This document shows, in pieces, positions 32,977-42,104 of a stretch of 64,000 nucleotides of DNA. Made by a program: the position numbers and the translations under genes. Numbering within the stretch: the stretch's first letter is position 1; every line of letters begins with the position of its first letter. The notes under the pieces are model-generated. The model searched no databases and was not told where the DNA came from. It worked only from the letters and a program-made list of their open reading frames with translations. This stretch comes from Eriocheir sinensis (lineage: Eukaryota > Arthropoda > Malacostraca > Decapoda > Varunidae). The DNA is taken from NCBI RefSeq assembly GCF_024679095.1, contig NC_066553.1, positions 2,705,994-2,769,993 of the forward strand, given 5' to 3'.

Positions 32977-33104
32977 TGGCAGGGCGTGCGCGGGGAGGCG
33001 ATGACCGCGGCCCTCCACCAAGGGTATAAATGGACTGTAAAAGCTAGACTACAGTTAACATAAGGCAGCCATGGGTGATACTAAGACGTTCTCATGAGTG
33101 ACAG
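32977..33104 (+). promoter_or_regulatory. Possible promoter and 5' exon just right of Harbinger
   Basis: TATAAA at 33,025-33,030 (GGGTATAAATGG) is followed by about 75 bases ending in a canonical donor ACAG/GTAAGAG at 33,105. The only ATG (33,071) opens a frame of 8 codons. It could be a non-coding first exon of the PRAS40 homologue 7 kb downstream, or part of the SINE-like target of the transposon. Low certainty. Confidence 0.3.
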
Positions 33105-33234
33105 GTAAGAGGAATTTAATAATGCATGCAACAATTAACAGGTGATTTGTGAGTGAGATATATAGTGGACCAGTGTCATAGGGGGCCTTATTATCACATG
33201 TAAGGTCTGCTTGTGATATGTATGGCCCAGATTG

Positions 33235-33290
33235 AGTTTGTGATTGATTGATTGATTGATGTAGTTTATTGTTGCAAGTAAAACCGCAAA
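33235..33290 (-). mobile_element. Retroelement 3' tail with (AATC)n, minus strand
   Basis: The reverse strand reads GCAACAATAAACTACATCAATCAATCAATC, matching the ends of the repeats at 14,762 and 55,104. Confidence 0.45.
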
Positions 33291-33323
33291 GGAGAAGGGA
33301 GGAGCAGTACATTTGATATAGTG

Positions 33324-33484
33324 TAATGCCAAAATTTAATTAAGTACGGGAAAGATAGAAATTTGGGAGGAAAAGTACTTATATATGTTGCCGGGTGGAA
33401 TTTTCTATTTACTTAAAAATACTTAAAAATTACTTTTCCTCCCTAATTTCTATCTTTCCCGTACTTGATTAAATTTTGGCATTA
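33324..33484. mobile_element. Short foldback MITE, 161 bp
   Basis: Arms TAATGCCAAAATTTAATTAA with AGTACGGGAAAGATAGAAAT and their reverse complements lie head to head around a loop of about 50 bases. A TA dinucleotide at each end fits a TA-duplicating (mariner-type) element, but the TA could be part of the arm. Confidence 0.75.
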
Positions 33485-33705
33485 CAATCGAACAGAGATA
33501 TATACCCGCCAGCAGTATCGTATAGTACTTCCTTTTGACCATCATGGAGTGGTTACAGCTATATTTACCCTTTATATATTCTGAAAAGGAGTGATAGTAC
33601 TGGAAATATTAACATAGAAGGATATAAGAAGGCATTATTAATATCTGGTCATCTTGGTATAACTGCAAATATAGCCCGGCCAGTGAAAAATTCTGTTCTG
33701 TTCTA

Positions 33706-33845
33706 CTACCTAAGATTAGGAATTATATACGGTTAGGTTAGGAGCCTTATTTTGACATGAATATTTGTTCCGTTTCCCGAGATTAGGAATGATATACGGT
33801 TAGGTTAGGAGCCTTATTTTGACATGAATATTTGTTCCGTTTCAC
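33706..33845. repeat. Direct tandem duplication, about 68 bp
   Basis: Two copies of AGATTAGGAATTATATACGG, TTAGGTTAGGAGCCTTATTT and TGACATGAATATTTGTTCCG. Each contains a GGTTAGGTTAGG telomere-type word. Confidence 0.9.
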
Positions 33846-34239
33846 CTTTCATAAGATTAAGTAGTAATTATAGTAGCCCATAATGATATCTGTTAAGTGA
33901 AATTACGGAAATGGTCTTTTTATTTAACATTCCGCTACCTACTCTTCTTTTTTTTCTCATAATGTATTCCCTAAAGAAGAGCGTGAGGTAGGCCTAACGT
34001 AGTGTTGCATCAGCCACGCCCGGTACTATATATAGGCCTACTAAGCAAATGGCATTGTTTTCTATATTTGTATGTGGTCCATTTATACGCTAGCAGGGAG
34101 AATAAATTTAAATATAGCCCACAGTCCACTAAGGAATGGTTTGTGACAAGATATATTACACTAAAGATTCTCGGAGGTGTTTTTTGGGGGGGGTGGGGTG
34201 GGCGTGAACAGTGTGTGGAGGTTTAATTCATTATTTACT

Positions 34240-34800
34240 CATAACCAACCAGATCAATGCTACTATTCATGCCTCAAATACGTCGTAATAAACCGTGTGA
34301 CCTCAATCCATTGTTCAATATAGCAAGGGAGTGGCCATATAATGAACCTTATGACCCGGCCCTAATACGTCGGCTCAAGTTACATATCGTAAAACTCATA
34401 ATGAACTGTACAACCCCTGCTATATTATTCATCAGAGGATTCAAATAAGCCATAATGAACCCCATGATTCCTAATATCGTTTCACATAGGTATCCACTGG
34501 GCCATAATGAACTCTATGATCGAGCTGTTTAGTATTGTTCTCTGAGGGGTTAAGTGGGTTAAAATAAATCCTATGACCTCTAACATTGTTTAACACAGGC
34601 TATAGTGTTGGTCAGATGGTTCAAATACGTCATAATGAACCTTGTGATCCCTTATATATTGTTCACTGAAGGATTCAATTTATAAGTGGGGCATAATGAA
34701 CCCCATGACCCCGGCCGATGTTCAGCGCGCAGGGGTCAAATATGTCGATTATGAACCCAATATATAACCTTTTTTTATTGTTATAGTGTTAATGAATCCT
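34240..34800 (+). repeat. Highly degenerate tandem repeat, about 60-80 bp units
   Basis: The phrase CATAATGAACCCTATGACC recurs with changes about eight times (near 34,285, 34,340, 34,395, 34,450, 34,510, 34,565, 34,632 and 34,690), each followed by CTAATATTGTTCA-like words and often preceded by TTCAAATACGT. Units have diverged in length and sequence, suggesting an old array. Confidence 0.7.
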
Positions 34801-35260
34801 CTGAGACCTATATATATGGCCACAGGTATGCAAATAACCTACATTAGAGTATATATACCCACTCACCCAAAACTTAAAATATAGAAAAACTTGGTATTTT
34901 AGACGCATAATATTAATTACTTGTGTTTTTACGCGATTTTACGCATGTTCGAATAGGTTTGTGCTTGGAAATAGCAATGATTCCTTTATATAATCAACAT
35001 TTTACGTCATCATCGTACGTTGACAATAAAACATCGTCGTACAAGGGGATAAAAATAACTGACATACTTAATTATAGGAGGAGCCGCATATAGTGCCATT
35101 ATCTTTCCGTGTAATGATGGGCAATAAAATACAGTTATGGCATGTGGTGGAAATAAGCGCTGCCCATTTATATAACGTGACACATATAAAGGAGCGCTAC
35201 ATCAATTTCAGCGCGAGGGTTGCCGTTTTGGGTACTAGAAAGGGGTAATTTTGCCTGTCG
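34800..35260. other. A+T-rich sequence, no gene seen
   Basis: No exon or repeat family recognised; short palindromic TATATA words are frequent. Confidence 0.4.
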
Positions 35261-35261
35261 T

Positions 35262-35965
35262 GGGTACACTTGATCGAGATACTATTTGGTACGATGATTC
35301 CAGTGCTGCGTTGGAACAAATACGTGACGATGAAAAGAAAGAGGCGATTGAAGGTGAAGGAAAGTAGGACAATAATAGTTCCTTGACCTGGTACGTTTTT
35401 TGGTACATTTTCTCGGGTACAACAATCAGTTAAAATGCAACAGGTTTTGTATCTTTGGAGGACTTCACCTTCCTCGACCTCCCTTAGGGTCACTAATAGA
35501 AGGGTGAATGTGTACAACATCCCATCGGGGGACGTCGATCGCCCCCCTAGACCTCCTATATATGTAGTGTTTCGATATTTCGCCAGAGGGGTCAGTCAGC
35601 CTCACGCGGCCACGCTGATTGATATTGTTTTAAATTCACATTCATTCAAATGATTTTCTGGGAGGTTTGAAGATTATTTAATATAAGACAATACGTATGA
35701 CAATCCCAAAGGAGTATGCCTATTTAAAATTCGGAAGGTAGGAAGTGAGATATAGGCCTCTACTGGCGCGCTAATGTAATCCACCTTATAATTACCCCCC
35801 AACCCCTTCCCTGAAAGAAAAATTAAGCCTCCACTACAGCTAAAAGAACTTGAATAGGAGTGAGACGGAACGAAGGTATGGCAGAGCACTATAGTCCTTG
35901 GTGTGGTACGATAATACGTTTTATGGTACACGAGTTGGTACCTTTCTCAGCAGGTACAATAATCT
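35262..35965 (+). promoter_or_regulatory. Two GGTAC-motif clusters upstream of PRAS40 homologue
   Basis: GGTAC occurs about five times at 35,265-35,425 and four times at 35,905-35,960. The clusters align: TAGTTCCTTG, TGGTACGTTTT, TTGGTACA, TTTTCTCGGGTACAACAATC against TAGTCCTTG, TGGTACGATAATACGTTTTA, TGGTACA, TTTCTCAGCAGGTACAATAATC. It could be a duplicated regulatory module or an old repeat. Confidence 0.35.
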
Positions 35966-35970
35966 ACCTT

Positions 35971-36032
35971 GGCAACCCCTCGAGTCAGTGTGGCGGCATC
36001 GGCTGCTGGAGGAGGAGGGACCTACACGCCGG
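35971..36032 (+). other. Possible G+C-rich 5' exon of the PRAS40 homologue
   Basis: A G+C-rich patch, GTGTGGCGGCATCGGCTGCT through ACCTACACGCCG, ends in the donor CG/GTGAGC at 36,033 and is followed by G-rich sequence typical of a promoter-proximal region. It has no in-frame ATG, so it would be leader sequence spliced to the acceptor at 40,223. Not proven. Confidence 0.35.
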
Positions 36033-36239
36033 TGAGCCATTACCCCGGGGGGAGGCGTGCTGGGGGGGGCGGGGGGGTGACAGAGGGGGGATGGGTGAGG
36101 GGCGAGGTGTGCAGCCATGGGGGGGACAGTGTTGCATGGCGCTGGTGTGCATGTTGCAATAGTTTCCTACGAGTGTGTGTTGCTCAAGGACGAGGAAGAA
36201 GAGGTGAAGGGGGTTTTGTTAGTCTTTGCTACGTCTTAT

Positions 36240-36645
36240 CTTGTGTGTGTATAGTTTTTTTTTGTATGTGTATTTACCTATGTGTGTATACCTGTGTGTG
36301 TATTTACCTAGTTGTAAATACACATGTCTTATCTTGTGTATGTGTGTTTACCTTTGTGTGTATATACGTGTGTGTGTGTGTGTGTGTTTACCTAGTAGTG
36401 TATGTGTGTGTGTGTGTGTGTGTTTACCTAGTAGTGTATGTGTGTGTGTGTGTGTGTGTTTACCTAGTAGTGTATGTGTGTGTGTGTGTGTGTGTGTGTT
36501 TACCTAGTAGTGTATGTGTGTGTGTGTGTGTGTTTACCTAGTAGTGTATGTGTGTGTGTGTGTTTACCTAGTAGTGTATGTGTGTGTGTGTGTGTGTGTT
36601 TACCTAGTAGTGTATGTGTGTGTGTGTGTGTGTGTTTACCTAGTA

Positions 36646-36685
<40 letters not shown>

Positions 36686-36749
36686 ACCTAGTAGTGTATG
36701 TGTGTGTGTGTGTGTGTTTACCTATGTGTGTGTGTACTTGCCTAGTTGC

Positions 36750-36783
<34 letters not shown>

Positions 36784-36785
36784 GT
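36240..36785 (+). repeat. Compound minisatellite: (GT)n plus TTTACCTAGTAGTGTA
   Basis: About ten units of TTTACCTAGTAGTGTA separated by (GT)n of 10-40 bases. Related first units read TATTTACCTAGTTGTAAATA. The same word (TACTTGTAGACATG after ATTTACC) marks the 3' end of the LINE relic at 40,575, so the array may have grown from a LINE tail. Confidence 0.9.
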
Positions 36786-36789
36786 TAGT

Positions 36790-37880
36790 GGGCAAGTATA
36801 AATGTGGATACCTTGATATTCTGCTCTGTTTTATTTTGTCACATTGTCAGAGAGAGAGAGATGATTGTAATGTTTATATGCATGCTCACAATATGCACGT
36901 TCGCTGTGGCTGTGTTCCCAGAGGTCACTGAAGTCTGAGAACAATAGACAGTCATGTAATAGAACATCCCTCAATTAAAGTAATTCATCAAGACTAACCA
37001 AATCTACCAAACCTAACATGTAATATTTAAATAACCTAACCTAACCACACCTCATTCAGTGTTACATAACCTGTCTTAACTCTTGCAGGCTGCCCACTAT
37101 ACCTTCATGTTAACCTAGTGGCTCATAACATAGGCCTAGGATACTGACCTCTCCTCTGGCCACTCCTGTTCACTCTTTCAGGAGTAGTGTTTAGTGGGGA
37201 TTTTTTGATTTTTCTTTGTTAATTGCCCTTGAGCTGTTTTTTTGTACTGTAAAAAGACAAAATGGTTAACAATTATATATCTAAGGACCTAACTCACAGT
37301 AGCGGATGACAGCTCTACTAACTAATCACAAGCATTTTTCGACACTAATCTAGCAATTATATCCGAACATATGGGGGCGGGGGGGCTCTACACACTGAAA
37401 ACCTCCCCTCTTGTATTCGGACAATGACTTGCAACGACCAGGTGCAGTGAGTTTAAAGTGAAGGAAGAGAAACTTTTGCAGAAATGAACTAGTATGTGCA
37501 ACAGTAATAGCTCTAAAGGAAGGTGAATTGTATAGTGAAACATCAGAAAAAAGTGTCAGACATTAGTGGAACAGGTCCTCTAAGTGATTAAAAAAGAACG
37601 CATCACGGAGTATTGAGAAATGAAAGTGAGATATACATTCAGTCATTTGTTGTTTACTTGGGCACTGAAAACTTCAAGGACTGACAGAGTATAGTGAATA
37701 TCATGAGCAGATTAAGAACTGGTTTGGTCAAGTTTACTTATCTTGTATAACTGAGAGGACACACCTAGTCAAATTTGTCAGTGTGCCCTGCCTCGTCAGC
37801 CCTTACCAGCCATGTCATAGCTAATAAGAGTCACTGATACTATGTCACTTGACTGAATGGGTCTTATGCCTCTATAGTAT
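36790..37880. other. Non-coding sequence with one short dispersed-repeat copy
   Basis: No exon recognised. A minus-strand copy of dispersed element E (CCCTTGAGCTGTTTTTTTGTACTGTAAAAA) lies at 37,225-37,258, and a CCTAACCTAACC run at about 37,036. Confidence 0.5.
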
Positions 37881-37884
37881 GTTA

Positions 37885-38145
37885 AGGTAAAGTGGGTTTA
37901 TACACGTGTGGCCTCACTGCTCATCTCCATCTCATTGACCCTTGAGTCCATTACCCCAAAACAAAGGGCAAGTACATATAACAAACGGAATACCATAGTT
38001 TACCTTCCCCGGACACCCATTATTGACTAGTTCAAAAGCAAGGGTGAGCTGAGCATTGACTGAGCTGATTGCCTAGGCCGGGATTTGAACCCATGCCCAC
38101 AGATTTGTAGCTAGGTGTGCTAACCACTAAACCACATAGGCACAA
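37885..38145 (-). mobile_element. tRNA-derived SINE (minus strand)
   Basis: The minus strand begins CCTATGTGGTTTAGTGGTTA (A box) and continues to GGGCATGGGTTCAAATCCCG (B box) about 30 bases later, then a body of about 170 bases. This is the clearest of the SINE copies. Confidence 0.75.
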
Positions 38146-38654
38146 AATAAAACTTCAAGAGCTGATACATGGTTGTTAAAGTGGGAATTGTTAAATACAA
38201 AGACATGCCTTTATTTTTTGTTACCACCCCAGAGTTCTTTAACAAATACAGATAATTGACACTTGAATCATTGGAACTTTGAGGGGTTGAGGAAGTGGAA
38301 CCCCCAGTAGTAAATAAGTTACAAATATATATTCATCTGCTGCTTAGTGGCCTAAAGCGATATCAGGCAAGAGCATACTTAAAGAACAATGCAAGACACA
38401 TGAATATCCATTTGAATGCAGGATTAATGCGGGTCATGGTTTGACTTTTCTATTCATGGTTGACGTGAGTTAACTATGAGCATAAATATAGTGGGGAAGG
38501 GGGACGGGGCAGAGCATACCATTAGAGTGACTTGTGGAGGTCTCTTCTTTTAACAGTTTTACTAAAGTGGCAGAAAAAAAAAATGTTCATGTAATTTGTT
38601 ATAATGTTTCTTTGAGTCTTTCTGAAGTTTTGCTCCCAATGGCAAGACTGAGTA

Positions 38655-38880
38655 TATAATGGGTCGTATTATAACATATTGTCGCCCAAGAACACATATT
38701 TGACAAGGCTTTCGTAGGAGTTGAGGGCATTTCCAGTAGTTTTATGACCCTGGTGGTAGTATGACTCTTCTTCTGTACCAGGAACCTGAAGAAACGCTCA
38801 TTAAAACACAACTGACCCCCTGTTTGACCTTTAGAAATAGCTGATGTGAGAAGCGAAAATCCTATAATACCGACCAATAT
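38655..38880 (-). mobile_element. Foldback element C, single arm
   Basis: Contains GTCGCCCAAGAACACATATT, GACAAGGCTTTCGTAGGAGT, GACCCTGGTGGTAGTATGAC and GACCTTTAGAAATAGCTGAT, matching one arm of the elements at 16,920 and 19,140. Confidence 0.75.
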
Positions 38881-38889
38881 GTTTTGAAA

Positions 38890-39560
38890 GCACAGGCAAG
38901 CATTGTAAATAATAACTGGTTGTTTTTTAACCCCCAAAGGAGCAAAGATTAGATTACAATGAATAGATAAGATTAGTGCATTCAAGGCAGATAAATTTTG
39001 TTTATTACAGATGAACCACCATTGCAGAGAAAAAAAGCAAATGCCTCACTCTTATCTTGCGGTCGTGATAGCGTTGCAAGGCTTCTGTATTGCACAAGGC
39101 TTTCTTAGAACCTTTGCTCATATATTCTGATAAATATCCTTTATATATTCATGTTTTAACACCACACTGGTGTTGTAAGCAGGATTTGTGGTGACACATC
39201 CCTTGTCTATATAAAACGAAGATTATATAAAAATAATTAAATTACTTTAATGCATTCTAAGAAATGGGATATTTATTTTCTGGAACAAATTTAGAAAACA
39301 TGAGAATAAGTAGACATATTTGATGGTGAATAGGCAAGAAATTATGGTAACAGTAATATAAACACAATGATGAGTCAGATAACTACAAATAGCAGCACTC
39401 GTCAACAAAAAAGACTCAACATAATATTCTAAGTACAGTTGTCACAAAAAAATAAAACTTCCTGAAATATGTATGATAGAAAGGATAGCAGTTTAGAAAA
39501 GTAAATGCAGAATATATGTTATGGAGCCAAAGATTTATACAAAAATTCTAATTGAGGATG
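38890..39560. other. A+T-rich sequence, no gene seen
   Basis: Nothing recognised apart from short A/T-rich words. Confidence 0.4.
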
Positions 39561-39565
39561 CAGGA

Positions 39566-39788
39566 TTAACCCGGTAGCAGCGACGGGCCAAATTTGTGGA
39601 TTTACCGTGTAGCAGTGACGGGCCAAATTTGTGCCATGATATAAACCCCCCAAAATAGATGATACATAATCTGATCACAAATGCTTTGATATATATTATG
39701 AAATGGTTTGTGTGAGGGGTGATTTTTTCTCATTTTTCTTGCTTAGAGGGACCATTAAGAAACATGATCCCCGCTGCTACCGGGTTAA
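39566..39788 (+). mobile_element. piggyBac-like MITE
   Basis: TTAA on both sides; ends TTAACCCGGTAGCAGCG and CGCTGCTACCGGGTTAA are perfect inverted repeats. It carries two tandem 35-base units at its left end. No coding capacity. Confidence 0.88.
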
Positions 39789-40223
39789 CAGAACGCTGCC
39801 ATGGTTGTTGCTGCTCCTGACGAGTTGAGGTTTAATCACAACTTGGCACCATGTGTGTGGCATGTGAATGTGAATGATTCTGTCCTCTGCAGCTAAGTTG
39901 CACCGGAGGTCAAGTCATTACACGCTATTAAGCTATTTTTCAAGCATGCAAATCCAGGACAATACCTCAGTCTCTTATTTTTCTCTTTCAACCTCCCTTC
40001 TCTGATTAGACTACAGCTTGACTCACTCCTTACTTCACTGTGGACTCATTCCTACCCAATCATCATGGATTCTTTCCTCCGTGCTACCCCTTGAGATACA
40101 CCCATTCCCTTATGTCAATGCACTCACTCCCCCTACCAGTACCATGCACTTAGTCCCTTCCATAGTAGCATCATGAACTCCTTCTGTCCCTTGCTGATGT
40201 CCTCTCCCTCTGTGATGTGACAG

Positions 40224-41262
40224 GACAACGATGGTGCAGTTGGCCTGCAGTTGCCTAAACATTCGTCTGCATGTGCAAGAGTCCCCTGAGTCCCTGGTGG
40301 CCGGGATACCCAATCTCAGTCCCTCTGAGAGGCAGCACCCCTTCTTCCTAAAGGTTTGGATACATGTGCACACACTCACATATCTGCAGATTCTCATAAA
40401 AACAGGAAATTCTTGTAAACATCTTTTCTTTAATGGTTCTGTAACAAAAGGTGGAGCTAGATTCTTCCCAAAACAAATCTTCTCTGTTTTCAATGTGGTA
40501 TGTCTCAGCACTTTATGGCAGTACACACATCTGTATGGAACAAAAGACTGAATGAGTGTGTTTGTGCATGTGTGTGTATTTACCTACTTGTAGACATGAA
40601 GCAAGCGACACTCTGGCTCAGTTTATCAAGTTTAGGATTAAATTCATGAATATTTTTGCCTTGAACTATTTCCTTTTTGAGGTCATTCCAGGTGTCTGTG
40701 CATCTGTGAGGAAAGCTGTGTTTCTAGATACCCTTCAGGCACCTTTTCTTCAATTTCTTTGTGTGACCTGTATTTCTAGTATCTCAAAAAAACAGGTCAT
40801 TTCTGTTGACTGTGTTTCCATTTCCTTTATTCCCCTGTACACTGTAATCAGTTCTCATTTTCTTCTCACTGCCAAGGTTGGCAGACCCATTCTTTCCAGG
40901 CTCTCCTCATAGGTTATGCCCTGCAAACTTGGCACAACTTTTGTTGCTGCTTTGAATTCTCTCCATGTTCGTAACACATTTCTTTGGTCTTGCCCTTATG
41001 TGTTGAAAGAAGAGGGTGGCTGTGCATTGATTAACACACAGTCTGTTCATAGTCAACGCAAGTCTCATATCCATTGTGCAGGGAGCTTGTCCTGTCACCC
41101 TAGGCCTGGGTGGCATAACCGAGGGACAGAGGCTGTTGGTGCGCCGCTGTCGTGTGGGGAACTGGACTGTTCTTGAGTGCCTCAATTGCCACCTGTTGAC
41201 TCATGCCACGCGGGGACATGGAGGCGATGTAGCGGCCAGCACCTTACTCATTGTGAGTGTGT

Positions 41263-41297
<35 letters not shown>

Positions 41298-42060
41298 GTT
41301 GTTCCATAGTGCCCAATACTCCCACCATTGGGTCTATCTTATCCATGCCTCCCCCCCAGAGTGATGTCAACAAGATCCAGATGCTCCAGAAGTGTGAGGG
41401 ATACTCGCCTGCTTTCAACCTAGTGCTGCCCACCACCCTCGACAACCAGCCCACCCCTCCTCTCTCCCCCACCGAGTTCCCCGGCGATAGGTCCCCAGAA
41501 ACCGAAGCTGCCCTGAGTGAGGTGCAGCAGCAGGTAAGCTTAAGATAAGGAAGGGAGGATGACAGGAAAAAATCTGTCTTACATCATTTTTCACTTTTCA
41601 GTTACATTGTCCTTTGAAATTTAATGCAAACCTCCACTTATTTATCACTAGGAAGCTTGGGAATTGTGTGCCCTTCTGTGTTTATAAGCAGTTGTGTTCA
41701 TGTTAGTACTATAAGGTATATCCAAAAGCTTCACTTCAGCCCCTTCATTGAGGACCTCTGAAGTGTTAACAGATTGATGAGTTCCCATACACTTGTTCCA
41801 GTTGTCACGGTTCCTGAAGAAGGCACAGTCACAAGTGGAAGCCAACATCCAGTCCTATACCAAGCAGCAGCAGGCACTCCTCCAGGCCCTGACCCTCCGT
41901 GCCCGCAAGGACCGACAGACTGTTATGCAGCTCATCACAAACATGCAGGTCAGACCACCCAGCCACCACTGCCTATTTGCCTCAAGTTCCTGTCTGCCCA
42001 GTTTTGTCTTTCTTTTATATTTCTATGAATATAGTGTAATGAACATTTCCTACCAAGTTT

Positions 42061-42104
<44 letters not shown>

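Noticed and set aside
27224..33000. Domesticated HARBI1/NAIF1 gene pair rather than transposon
   Set aside because: Terminal inverted repeats and subterminal motifs surround both genes, so a transposon is the simpler reading; domestication remains only a test to make.
35969..36541. 190-codon frame starting in the G+C-rich patch
   Set aside because: It starts at TTG, not ATG, runs through a splice donor and ends in poly(CVCV) from (GT)n.
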